Source of the DNA: Desulfobacteraceae bacterium
Lineage (GTDB): Bacteria > Desulfobacterota > DSM-4660 > Desulfatiglandales > Desulfatiglandaceae
Length of the DNA: 7,097 bases
Direction of reading: 5' to 3'
Assembly (NCBI GenBank): GCA_020349865.1
Contig: CP070700.1
Location: 801,420-808,516 of the forward strand
This document shows positions 1 through 6,562 of the stretch, in pieces (position 1 is the first letter of the stretch; the number at the start of each line of letters is the position of its first letter). Below the pieces are notes generated by a model. The model was not told the DNA's origin. It saw only the letters and a program-made list of their open reading frames with translations, and did no database searches. Position numbers and translations under genes: made by a program.

Positions 1-1144
1 CCCAATCCAGCCTCTTTCTTGCTAAAGACATTTGTCTGTCTCTTTCTATGGCTATCTTGTTCCCCCTGGCGATATCGGCCGCGTGGGCAGCAATCTTCGT
101 GACCACAACACCCTCTCTCACGTCCTCAATACCAGGTAAACAGAGATGCTCAGCAGGGGTCACGTAGCACAGAAAATCGGCTCCGGAGGCCCCTGCCAGA
201 GCGCCCCCGATGGCGCAGGCCACATGATCATAACCGGCAGCAATGTCAGTTACCAGAGGCCCTAAGACGTAAAACGGGGCATTATGACACAGCTTTTTTT
301 GCAGCATGACGTTCGTCTCAATCTCATTCAGGGGGATATGCCCCGGGCCCTCTATCATCACCTGGACATTTTGCTCCCATGCCAGTTGGGTCAGATGTCC
401 GAGGGTCATCAGCTCATGGATCTGTGCCCGGTCAGTTGCATCGGCCAAGCTCCCCGGTCTTAATCCATCCCCCAGGCTAAGGGTAATATCGTATTTTTTT
501 GCAATAGATAAAAGTCTATCATAGTTCTCGTAAAACGGGTTTTCGTTGTCATGGTGCAGCATCCAGGTCGTCAGAAAAGCACCCCCCCGGCTCACAATAT
601 CCGTAACCCTCTGCTCCATTCTCAGCATTTCAAGGGCATCCCTCGTGAGTCCGCAGTGAACCGTCATAAAATCCACACCGTCTTCCGCCTGCCTCTCAAT
701 CACCTCAAAAATCTTATCCACCGTAAGGTGGATCAATCCTCCCTCTTGTTCAACTGTCTCCACGACGGCCTGATAAATTGGGACTGTCCCAACAGGGACG
801 GTCGATTCTTTTAGGATGGCTCGCCGGTTGGCATCTACTTCTCCGCCCGTGGATAAATCCATGACACTGTCCGCCCCGGTTTCAATAGAAACCCTAAGTT
901 TTTCCAACTCCTCATCAAGAATTGCCCGGTCAGAAGATGTGCCGATGTTGGCATTGACTTTTACAAAAAGTCCTTCGCCTATACCGCAAAGTGAAGGCAC
1001 AGTATGCCTCTTGTTAGCCGGAATCACTACACGGCCTCCTGCCACCTGATCCCTCAGCCATACAACATCCACACGTTCTTTTTCGGCCACTGTTTTCATC
1101 TCCGGTGTAGTAACACCGGCTCTTGCTTGTTCTAATTGAGTCAT
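1..1144 (-). CDS. thiC: Phosphomethylpyrimidine synthase ThiC, C-terminus cut by window edge
   Basis: Reading leftward from the ATG at 1144-1142 gives 381 uninterrupted codons that leave the window without a stop. ThiC is a cytoplasmic radical SAM enzyme that rearranges aminoimidazole ribotide into HMP-P, the pyrimidine precursor of thiamin. Family blocks seen in order are NANIGTS (64-70), MDLSTGG (95-101), GTVPIYQA (119-126), HCG (163-165), SLGDGLRPG (223-231), EGPGHIPL (265-272), GPLVTDIAAGYDH (295-307) and CYVTPAEHL (326-334). The C-terminal cysteine motif that holds the 4Fe-4S cluster is not in the window; it should lie in the roughly 45-50 residues beyond base 1. The N-terminus is the short form, lacking the long extension of enterobacterial ThiC. 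A TAAGGAAA ribosome site about 7 bases upstream supports this start. It follows thiD by 115 bases on the same strand, so co-transcription is likely. Identification is near certain. Confidence 0.97.
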   Translation of the reverse strand, partial: MTQLEQARAGVTTPEMKTVAEKERVDVVWLRDQVAGGRVVIPANKRHTVPSLCGIGEGLFVKVNANIGTSSDRAILDEELEKLRVSIETGADSVMDLSTGGEVDANRRAILKESTVPVGTVPIYQAVVETVEQEGGLIHLTVDKIFEVIERQAEDGVDFMTVHCGLTRDALEMLRMEQRVTDIVSRGGAFLTTWMLHHDNENPFYENYDRLLSIAKKYDITLSLGDGLRPGSLADATDRAQIHELMTLGHLTQLAWEQNVQVMIEGPGHIPLNEIETNVMLQKKLCHNAPFYVLGPLVTDIAAGYDHVACAIGGALAGASGADFLCYVTPAEHLCLPGIEDVREGVVVTKIAAHAADIARGNKIAIERDRQMSLARKRLDW

Positions 1145-1259
1145 TTTATCTGTTTCCTTAAAGTTAAGAGTTTCTGCTTATGCTCCCGTTCGGCACAGCA
1201 CCAGATACTAATATTTTAATTCGTCAATTGCACCTTTTAATACGGCATCTCCTATGCCC

Positions 1260-2027
1260 TCATCCTGGTTGAACCGGTCCCGGTCCTCGACCACATGCAT
1301 ATCCATTTATTATAGCACATCTTGTAAACTCATGAGCCAGTTTTGAGGCCTTGACAACATCTTTCTCGTGGGTCAGATAAGTAGCCAGAGCAGTGGAAAA
1401 AACGCATCCGCTCCCGTGGGTATGTTTTGTGTTGATTCTTGAGCCACAAAACCGATGGAAATCACTGCCATCATACAAAAGATCCATACATTCTCCCTCT
1501 AAGTGGCCACCCGTAATCACAACATCCGGCCCCATCTTCCTAATCACTTTAGCGGCATTCGCCATCTCGCTCGGACCCCAAACCTTTAGGTCAGCAAGGA
1601 TCTCCGCCTCATACAAATTGGGTGTCACGACACTCGTAATGGGAATCAATACTTCCTTCAAAAGGGAAAGTGCCTTCGGTTCCAGCAAGTGTCTCCCTGT
1701 AGAGGCGCTTAAAACGGGATCCAGCACCACATTTGGCAGGCCGTGTTTTTTAATTAACCGTGCCACTTCCATGACTGCTGTTTTAGAGTATAACATCCCG
1801 ATCTTCACAGCGTCAGGAATCAAATCATCCATTATGGCCTCAAGCTGTTTAGAGATAAAGCGAGCCGGGACCTTATGAATAGCAGTGATGCCGAGGGAGT
1901 TTTGAGCGGTCAGTGCAGTTATGGCAGTCAAGGCGTGGGCTCCAAGTCCGGTAATGGTCTTTATATCAGCTTGAATCCCGGCGCCACCACAAGAGTCAGA
2001 ACCTGCTATTACCAATATGTATTTCAT
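1260..2027 (-). CDS. thiD: Hydroxymethylpyrimidine/phosphomethylpyrimidine kinase ThiD
   Basis: This 255-residue ribokinase-fold enzyme phosphorylates HMP and HMP-P to HMP-PP, directly downstream of the ThiC reaction. The sequence shows the N-terminal substrate/nucleotide signature IAGSDSCGGAGIQADIKT (7-24), AQNSLG (41-46), KIGML (75-79), LDPVL (102-106), TPNLYEAE (135-142), ITGGH (171-175) and HTHGSGC (202-208); the last holds the anion-hole glycines and the catalytic cysteine, Cys208. The protein ends in the conserved GxGPVxP block. Length fits the family (about 255-280), though many relatives carry a further C-terminal helix, and the +1 frame continues open past this stop to 1208 (see findings). 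The ATG at 2027 places MKYILVIAGSDS at the normal N-terminus, but I see no good ribosome site before it. It lies 114 bases after the DUF218 gene and upstream of thiC. No TPP riboswitch precedes it. Confidence 0.96.
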   Translation of the reverse strand: MKYILVIAGSDSCGGAGIQADIKTITGLGAHALTAITALTAQNSLGITAIHKVPARFISKQLEAIMDDLIPDAVKIGMLYSKTAVMEVARLIKKHGLPNVVLDPVLSASTGRHLLEPKALSLLKEVLIPITSVVTPNLYEAEILADLKVWGPSEMANAAKVIRKMGPDVVITGGHLEGECMDLLYDGSDFHRFCGSRINTKHTHGSGCVFSTALATYLTHEKDVVKASKLAHEFTRCAIINGYACGRGPGPVQPG

Positions 2028-2104
2028 ACATGATGGTTCTGGAGGTATTCGAACAAAATATAATTATAACTATTTTCCACTTAAGCGTATTTTCTAATAC
2101 TCAA

Positions 2105-2133
2105 AAACTAACCACGAACAACTTGCCTGTCAA
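2105..2133 (-). promoter_or_regulatory. Candidate sigma70-type promoter for thiD-thiC
   Basis: On the minus strand a perfect TTGACA (2133-2128) is followed after 17 bases by TAGTTT (2110-2105), which matches only three of six -10 positions. It begins just after the DUF218 stop codon and about 78 bases before the thiD start. A consensus TATAAT also occurs nearer the gene at 2068-2063 but without a convincing -35 at proper distance. The leader between them contains a small GTATT/AATAC hairpin (2087-2100). This is a prediction from motif matching only. Confidence 0.3.
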
Positions 2134-2141
2134 TTAGTATG

Positions 2142-2963
2142 TCAGATGGAATACCTTAGCGCAAAATAAATCAACTTTTGATATTCGATGATCACCTCCC
2201 TAATGTATTTCGTTTTCTTCCACCAGTTATCTGATCTGAACTCCGAATACTGGGAAGGCTTCATCATAATCTTAACTTCGTCTTTCCCGAATACTTTTTT
2301 GAACGTCAACCAGGTGCGCCTGGCATGCGTTGGTGATGTGACGATAATCAAAGTGCGATAACCTTGTGTTAGTGCCATTTCCCTTACAATCCTTGCCTCA
2401 TCAAAGGTGCTGTCCGCGAAACTATCACTGGCGAGGCAGTTGGACTCGGGCACACCCAATCCCTGGAGTATCGCTATCAAAAAGTCTCTTGATTCAGGAT
2501 AATGAATTTTTTTTGCATCCAAAACTCCATACCCATCAGGAAGCTCTTCTCTTCCGACGAAAATCCTCGGCCCAAGCCCCATCCTATAAAGTTCCGCAGC
2601 CGCAATTCCTCGTTCAACAGGCATTCCCATCATGCACACAATAAGATCAGCTTTCTTGAGAGTATGCTGAACAACCAGATACTTTCCAAGGCCGGTAAGT
2701 ATCGGGGCGCGATAGTAGGAAATCAGGATATAGACAATGAACACAAGGAAGATAACCCATTTAAGAATCCTCGGTCTCGTGACCTTCCTCCCTTGCGGTT
2801 CTATTGGCCTGCTATCCACAAATGTTTCTGTTTGCCGCCTCTCTTCGGCCGCATTCTCTTGTGCCTCCCCTGTGGGATCATGCTCCCCGATCCAATTCGA
2901 AAGGTCTCTTGGCTCACGGTCCTTTTGGGGGCCCATCTTCAGACGTGACCATGTCTTTTTCAT
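2142..2963 (-). CDS. Membrane-anchored DUF218 (YdcF/SanA/ElyC-like) protein
   Basis: The 273-residue product has three parts. Residues 1-66 are a highly charged, probably disordered and cytoplasmic tail. Residues 67-84 form a single hydrophobic membrane segment (LKWVIFLVFIVYILISYY). Residues about 104-265 match the DUF218 fold. Visible DUF218 hallmarks are the first strand ADLIVCMMG (105-113), ERGIAAAELYRMGLGPRIFVG (starting at 117; arginine plus the AAELY helix), DSTFDEA (184-190, the usual S-x-T-x-x-[ED]A/N position) and IVTSPTHARRTWLTF (207-221). Known members (SanA, ElyC, YdcF) are linked to cell-envelope integrity or polyprenyl-lipid metabolism, but their chemistry is poorly defined, so I assign no reaction. 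Basic residues before the membrane segment suggest the DUF218 domain lies outside the cytoplasm. The ATG at 2963 is preceded by AGAGGTG at good spacing, which supports keeping the long N-terminal tail. No functional link to its thiD or dtd neighbours is apparent. Confidence 0.85.
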   Translation of the reverse strand: MKKTWSRLKMGPQKDREPRDLSNWIGEHDPTGEAQENAAEERRQTETFVDSRPIEPQGRKVTRPRILKWVIFLVFIVYILISYYRAPILTGLGKYLVVQHTLKKADLIVCMMGMPVERGIAAAELYRMGLGPRIFVGREELPDGYGVLDAKKIHYPESRDFLIAILQGLGVPESNCLASDSFADSTFDEARIVREMALTQGYRTLIIVTSPTHARRTWLTFKKVFGKDEVKIMMKPSQYSEFRSDNWWKKTKYIREVIIEYQKLIYFALRYSI

Positions 2964-3039
2964 TGTGCACCTCTTGCCATAGATTGCTTTTAGAAACTAA
3001 TGAGTTCATCAGATTAATATCACATTGTCGAGGTAAAGT

Positions 3040-3053
3040 CCCGACGCGGCGGG
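3040..3053. repeat. GC-rich REP-like palindrome, single copy
   Basis: CCCG-ACGCGG-CGGG forms a four-base-pair GC stem with a six-base loop, partly extendable at the flanks, inside an otherwise AT-rich gap. It resembles extragenic palindromes dispersed in some genomes. Only one copy is seen here, and no T-run follows on either strand, so a terminator role is not supported. Confidence 0.25.
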
Positions 3054-3276
3054 CCTGGTGTGTATGCTCGATTCTGGGAAGATAAAATGTTTCCTGTTAT
3101 TTCAAGTGGTTATTTGTTCTTTATATCAGGGTGAGTTACAAAAAAACTTTCAAATATTAAGGTCTTAAGTTAGTCAAACTGTTAGATATACTTCCATTTA
3201 AGGATGAATGATCATGAAAGTCAATTGCCAAGAACACAGAAAAACCACAGAACTCCTCGGCCCAAAGCTGCGGCCT

Positions 3277-3298
3277 GAAAAAGGGCATCACGCCCTCC
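3277..3298 (-). terminator. Rho-independent terminator of dtd
   Basis: Read on the minus strand the sequence is AGGGC-GTGAT-GCCCT followed by a T-run. The five-base-pair stem (3296-3292 with 3286-3282) can add a G-U pair, has a five-base loop, and runs straight into five T residues (3282-3278). It lies 53 bases after the dtd stop codon, the expected position. The stem is short, so efficiency may be modest. Confidence 0.5.
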
Positions 3299-3351
3299 TG
3301 CCGGCGACCCAAGAAAAGAAATTCTCCATATCATCAAGGAAGACGGAAAGG

Positions 3352-3801
3352 TCAAAAACCTTTTGAGCTATCGAGCATCAAGGTAACAGGGCCATCGTTG
3401 ACCAGAAAAACCTCCATCATCTCCTGGAATTTCCCTGTGGCCACCTGGATACCCTTTTCTTTCAAAAGCCCAACAAAATACTCATAAAGCTCTTTTGCCC
3501 TTTCCGGCCGGGCGGCTTTTGCAAATGATGGCCTCCGTCCTTTTCGACAATCGCCCCAGAGTGTAAATTGAGAAACGACCAAAGCTGCCCCGCCCGTTTC
3601 CATTAAAGAAAGATTCATGAAACCATCCGTATCAGGAAAGATCCTCAAATGGGCAATTTTACTGGCCAGATAGTCACAATCCTTCTCTAAATCATCTTGC
3701 CCCACACCCAAGAATATCAGCAAACCAGGGCCAATGGTTCCTACGGTCTCCCCCTTGACTTCAACCTTAGACTCTTTTACCCTCTGAACTACGACTCTCA
3801 T
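3352..3801 (-). CDS. dtd: D-aminoacyl-tRNA deacylase (DTD)
   Basis: A full-length 149-residue DTD. This cytoplasmic homodimer hydrolyses D-amino acids (and glycine mischarged on tRNA-Ala) from tRNA as chiral proofreading. Family landmarks are all present: [15 protein letters not shown] at the N-terminus, [12 protein letters not shown] (26-37), [10 protein letters not shown] (48-57), the catalytic SQFTL motif (77-81), RRPSF (89-93) and the cis-Gly-Pro motif in NDGPVT (135-140), which gives rejection of L-aminoacyl substrates. The last residues (SSKGF) form a short ordinary tail. The ATG at 3801 is preceded by GAAAGGT about 8 bases away, confirming the start. A likely terminator follows. Its start codon touches the 5' end of the divergent radical SAM gene, so the promoter of each gene must overlap the other's 5' region. 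Identification is secure. Confidence 0.97.
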   Translation of the reverse strand: MRVVVQRVKESKVEVKGETVGTIGPGLLIFLGVGQDDLEKDCDYLASKIAHLRIFPDTDGFMNLSLMETGGAALVVSQFTLWGDCRKGRRPSFAKAARPERAKELYEYFVGLLKEKGIQVATGKFQEMMEVFLVNDGPVTLMLDSSKGF

Positions 3802-3834
3802 ATGTCAGACCTTTCTCGGTTTGGAATTTGCCTC

Positions 3835-5187
3835 ATGAAAACCTCATTGATTCTCATCAACCCCTGGATCTACGATTTTGCAGCCTACGACCTCTGGTCC
3901 AAACCGCTCGGGCTCCTTTATCTTGCAGGGTACCTCAGGTGCTGCGGGTTTAAAATACACCTGATCGACTGTCTCAATGTGCACCACCCCGGCATGAAGG
4001 GTGATAAATCCATGAAAACACCAACAAGACGCTCATATGGGACCGGAAAATATTGGCGGCAAGAAGTACCCAAACCCCTTCCGCTAAAGGTTATTCCAAG
4101 GCCTTACAGTCGCTATGGTCTTTCCCTCAAGACATTTGCGGAGGAATTAAACAAGATCCGAAAGCCGGCGGCCATTCTCGTAACCTCTCTTATGACATAC
4201 TGGTATCCGGGCGTCAAAGAGGTCATCAGCCTTGCTAAAAAAGTTCACCCTAATGTGCCCATAATCCTTGGAGGAATTTATGCCAGGCTTTGCCACGATC
4301 ACGCCAGCCAAAATATGCTGGCAGACCGCATTGTGATTGAAAGTGATCCGGTTTCACTTCTGGAGGTCCTCAGTGAATTTGGCATTCCCACACCCGGAAT
4401 TCCTCCGGATTCAGTGCTCCCACCTTACCCGGCCTTTGAGCTTTTGAGCCAAATTGACTACGTTTGTCTCCTGACCTCAAGGGGCTGCCCCTATCAGTGT
4501 AGGTATTGTGCAAGTCATTTCTTGGATCCTCAACCCACCCGTAGAGACCCAGGAGAAGTGTTAGAGGAAATCGTTTTTTGGTACAAAGAGTATAAGGTCC
4601 GGGACTTTGCCTATTATGATGATGCCCTTCTTTTTGCTCCTGAAAAGTATTTTGCTCTACTTCTTGAAAATCTTGCCAGGCAGAATCTGGGTCTCAGGTT
4701 CCATACCCCAAATGCCGTGCATGTCAAAGAAATTACGGCGCATGTGGCCAGCCTCATGCACCAAACCGGCTTCCGGACCATACGTCTTGGACTTGAGACT
4801 TCCGACTTTTCACTTCACCGCGATCTGGACAACAAAATTTCAGAAGGTGACTTCGAACGAGGGGTACAGAACTTACTTAGGGCCGGTTTTGCCCATAATG
4901 AGATCGGGGCTTACATATTGATGGGCTTGCCCGGCCAGTCTGTGGATTCGGTGATGAAGACCATTGATTTTGTGGCCAATACAGGTGCGATTCCATTGCT
5001 TGCCGAGTATTCTCCCATACCCCATACGTCCCTGTGGAAAAGGGCCATAAGTCACTCTGAATACGACCTTACCTCAGAGCCACTCTTTCATAACAACAGC
5101 CTATTGCCCTGTTGGCATGACTCTCAGAAAAAAGAACTTCCCCGGTTGAAAAGACGCGTCTTAGAAATCCGGAAAAAATACAAATGA
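3835..5187 (+). CDS. Radical SAM protein with N-terminal B12-binding-like Rossmann domain
   Basis: The 450-residue product begins with a Rossmann-type strand, LILINPWIYDF (5-15), and PLGLLYLAGYLR (24-35), typical of B12-binding-domain radical SAM proteins. The later parts of that domain are ILVTSLMTYWYPG (114-126) and VPIILGGIYARL (141-152). The canonical cobalamin-ligand motif DxHxxG is absent; NVHHPG (48-53) is the nearest resemblance and is probably chance. The radical SAM core starts at about 208 and carries the cluster motif C218-PYQ-C222-RY-C225, followed by FAYYDDALLF (258-267), RLGLETSD (317-324) and MGLPGQ (363-368). The chemistry is unknown. I chose ATG 3835 because MKTSLILINPW matches the family N-terminus. 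An in-frame ATG at 3802 would add 11 residues and another at 3697 would lie deep inside dtd. No strong ribosome site precedes any of them; GGAA lies about 9 bases before 3835. The gene stands alone on the plus strand. Confidence 0.88.
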   Translation: MKTSLILINPWIYDFAAYDLWSKPLGLLYLAGYLRCCGFKIHLIDCLNVHHPGMKGDKSMKTPTRRSYGTGKYWRQEVPKPLPLKVIPRPYSRYGLSLKTFAEELNKIRKPAAILVTSLMTYWYPGVKEVISLAKKVHPNVPIILGGIYARLCHDHASQNMLADRIVIESDPVSLLEVLSEFGIPTPGIPPDSVLPPYPAFELLSQIDYVCLLTSRGCPYQCRYCASHFLDPQPTRRDPGEVLEEIVFWYKEYKVRDFAYYDDALLFAPEKYFALLLENLARQNLGLRFHTPNAVHVKEITAHVASLMHQTGFRTIRLGLETSDFSLHRDLDNKISEGDFERGVQNLLRAGFAHNEIGAYILMGLPGQSVDSVMKTIDFVANTGAIPLLAEYSPIPHTSLWKRAISHSEYDLTSEPLFHNNSLLPCWHDSQKKELPRLKRRVLEIRKKYK

Positions 5188-5203
5188 TGAAATATCTGGA
5201 TTA

Positions 5204-5234
5204 TCAACCATGGTCTTGCAGAAAACCGGGTTGA
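5204..5234. terminator. Two-step hairpin between convergent genes, possible bidirectional terminator
   Basis: The 86-base gap between the radical SAM gene and larB contains nested arms: outer TCAACC (5204-5209) with GGTTGA (5229-5234), and inner GGTCTT (5212-5217) with AAAACC (5222-5227; one C-A mismatch) around a GCAG loop. The position between converging stop codons suits a bidirectional terminator, but there is no T-run on either side, so it may instead protect 3' ends. Confidence 0.35.
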
Positions 5235-5273
5235 GTGGTAATCGCGCATATTCAGAATGCAAAATGCCAAAGC

Positions 5274-6023
5274 TCACTTCCGATTTATGACACTCGCAGC
5301 ATACCCTGCACCAAAGCCGTTATCGATGTTCACCACAGTCACGCCGGACGCGCAAGAATTCAACATTCCCAATAGAGCACTGACACCATTAAAACTCGCC
5401 CCATAACCCACACTGGTTGGGACCGCGATCACTGGCCTGTCAACCAGCCCGCCTACAACGCTCGGCAATGCCCCCTCCATCCCGGCTACCACCACGATTA
5501 CAGAAGCCCCCATGATCTGTTCCCTGTGACTCAGAATCCTGTGAATGCCCGAGATTCCCACATCATAAATGGTTTCTACCTCATTTCCCATGAATCTTGC
5601 CGTAATGGCTGCCTCTTCTGCCACCGGAATGTCGGAGGTCCCGGCACTCATGACAAGTATCTTGCCGCGGCCAGAAACCTTTACGGGGTGTTTTAGAAGG
5701 GTCAGTACCCTTGCCTTTTCATGGTAGGTGCTATCAGGAAACTTTTTCAGGAGGTTTTTTGCCTTATCGGGCAGTAGCCGTGTCACAAGAACGTTTTCTT
5801 CCTGTTCTGCCATTCGTTCCATGATAGCCAGAATATCGGATGCCTCTTTCCCCTCACCAAATATGACCTCTGAGAGCCCTCTTCTTAGGCCTCGGTGATG
5901 ATCAATACAGGCAAAACCCAAATCCTCAAAAGGTAAGGCCTTAAGCCTTTCAAGGGATTCTTCAACCGTTATCTCCCCTTTGCTCAACCGAACAAGAAGG
6001 TCTCTTAGCATATCTTGATCCAA
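5274..6023 (-). CDS. larB: LarB, pyridinium-3,5-biscarboxylate mononucleotide synthase
   Basis: LarB carries out the first step of nickel-pincer nucleotide (NPN) cofactor synthesis: it carboxylates the pyridine ring of nicotinic acid adenine dinucleotide and cleaves its phosphoanhydride. The N-terminal part has the LarB signature PFEDLGFACIDHHRGLR (31-47) and SEVIFGEGK (51-59). The C-terminal half is PurE-like: VMSAGTSDIPVAEEA (124-138), YDVGISGIHR (153-162), VVAGMEGALPSVVGGL (178-193), PTSVGYGAS (202-210) and LNSCASGVTVVNIDNG (221-236). Cys224 sits where the family's covalent-catalysis cysteine is known. I place the start at TTG 6023 (249 residues) because it reproduces the normal N-terminus and a GAGGT site lies 10 bases upstream. 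ATG 6011 (245 residues) is possible; ATG 6086 would overlap the preceding gene by 44 bases and add unusual residues. It follows the flavodoxin-like gene by 19 bases. LarC, LarE and an NPN-using racemase are not in the window. Confidence 0.93.
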   Translation of the reverse strand: MDQDMLRDLLVRLSKGEITVEESLERLKALPFEDLGFACIDHHRGLRRGLSEVIFGEGKEASDILAIMERMAEQEENVLVTRLLPDKAKNLLKKFPDSTYHEKARVLTLLKHPVKVSGRGKILVMSAGTSDIPVAEEAAITARFMGNEVETIYDVGISGIHRILSHREQIMGASVIVVVAGMEGALPSVVGGLVDRPVIAVPTSVGYGASFNGVSALLGMLNSCASGVTVVNIDNGFGAGYAASVINRK

Positions 6024-6042
6024 TGTAAATCTAACCTCATCT

Positions 6043-6526
6043 CTAACCGCGAAGTTTTTGTGCCAATTCAGCGACCCTTCGGCCAAGCCTTCTTCCGTTT
6101 TCCTCGGTTCTGCTGTCGGGCGCTCCTACACAGGCAACCCCGTAATGACCGGTAGCGGCCATGGGATCCCCTGCGATAACCATCCCGTAGATCAAAAGGG
6201 CCTGAATAATGGACATTATGGTGGTTTCCTTCCCGCCTGTGGGGTCCCCGGAGGTAGCAAAGGCCGCCCCTACCTTATCTTCCATCCTCTTGCGTACGCC
6301 CACAAATTCGTCGAAGATCTTTTTGAGTTCGGCCGCCATCCCGCCGAAATAGACCGGCGAACCGGCAATAATGCCGTCTGCGGCCAGAAAATCGTCTTTA
6401 GTCACCTTGTCTGTTTTTTTTTAAGACAGCGCTCACACCGCCTAACTCTTCGACGCCTTTTGCAATAGCTTCAGCCAGTTTCCGGGTATTTCCCCCTTTC
6501 GAGAAATAAAGAATCAGTATCTGCAT
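6043..6526 (-). pseudogene. Flavodoxin/NADPH-dependent FMN reductase family protein (WrbA-like), interrupted by a 1-base frameshift
   Basis: From ATG 6526 the frame gives MQILILYFSKGGNTRKLAEA, the classic FMN-phosphate-binding start of flavodoxins, then hits a TAA at 6400-6398 after 42 codons. Removing one A from the A9 run at 6422-6414 joins it to the downstream frame, which continues to the TAG at 6045-6043. The composite protein would be 160 residues. The downstream part shows GIIAGSPVYFGGMAAELKKI (51-70), the FMN-isoalloxazine loop, then FATSGDPTGGKETT (89-102) and LLIYGMVIAGDP (110-121), all characteristic of WrbA-like flavodoxins. The expected role is FMN-dependent electron transfer or quinone/FMN reduction in the cytoplasm. 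The 3' fragment alone can be read from GTG 6405. Both fragments are otherwise intact, so the lesion is recent, a sequencing error, or bypassed by slippage. A GGAAGG ribosome site lies 13 bases before the ATG, slightly far. larB follows after 19 bases. Confidence 0.85.
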
Positions 6527-6562
6527 AATAAAATTCCCGCCTTCCAATAAGATTCAAATGTA

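Larger units (their letters stand above)
2964..3351. other. 388-base gap between dtd and the DUF218 gene
   Basis: No convincing gene is present on either strand. The dtd-proximal end holds a terminator-like hairpin (3277-3298). The middle (3100-3200) is AT-rich. A GC-rich palindrome sits at 3038-3055. The DUF218 gene must be transcribed from somewhere in this gap if the terminator works, but I could not pick a convincing -35/-10 pair: TTGACT- and TTGAAA-like hexamers occur on the minus strand without a good -10 at 16-18 bases. Confidence 0.6.

Noticed and set aside
306..1049. Three plus-strand open frames in the first kilobase
   Set aside because: They are antisense to a continuous, clearly recognisable thiC reading frame and have no family resemblance.
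3210..3260. AACACAG/AACCACAG short similar words as a repeat or CRISPR-like array
   Set aside because: There are only two imperfect short copies, with no regular spacing and no conserved repeat unit.
3279..3380. Plus-strand stretch reading [15 protein letters not shown], reminiscent of a PAS-domain segment
   Set aside because: It is open for only about 35 codons, has no start or upstream continuation, and runs antisense into the 3' end of dtd. Most likely chance.
3697..3834. ATG 3697 as the radical SAM start
   Set aside because: It would place 46 extra residues antisense inside the conserved N-terminal half of dtd; homologous sequence begins at MKTSLILINPW.
5974..6086. ATG 6086 as the larB start
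   Set aside because: It overlaps the upstream gene by 44 bases and adds residues not typical of LarB; TTG 6023 with GAGGT upstream reproduces the family N-terminus better.
6414..6422. A-AAA-AAC as a programmed -1 ribosomal frameshift signal
   Set aside because: The downstream flavodoxin frame is +1 relative to the upstream frame; a -1 shift leads to a quick stop, so the classical mechanism does not fit.
6058..6468. A 136-codon plus-strand open frame
   Set aside because: It is antisense to the flavodoxin-like gene, has low-quality composition and no ribosome site; the minus-strand product has clear family motifs.
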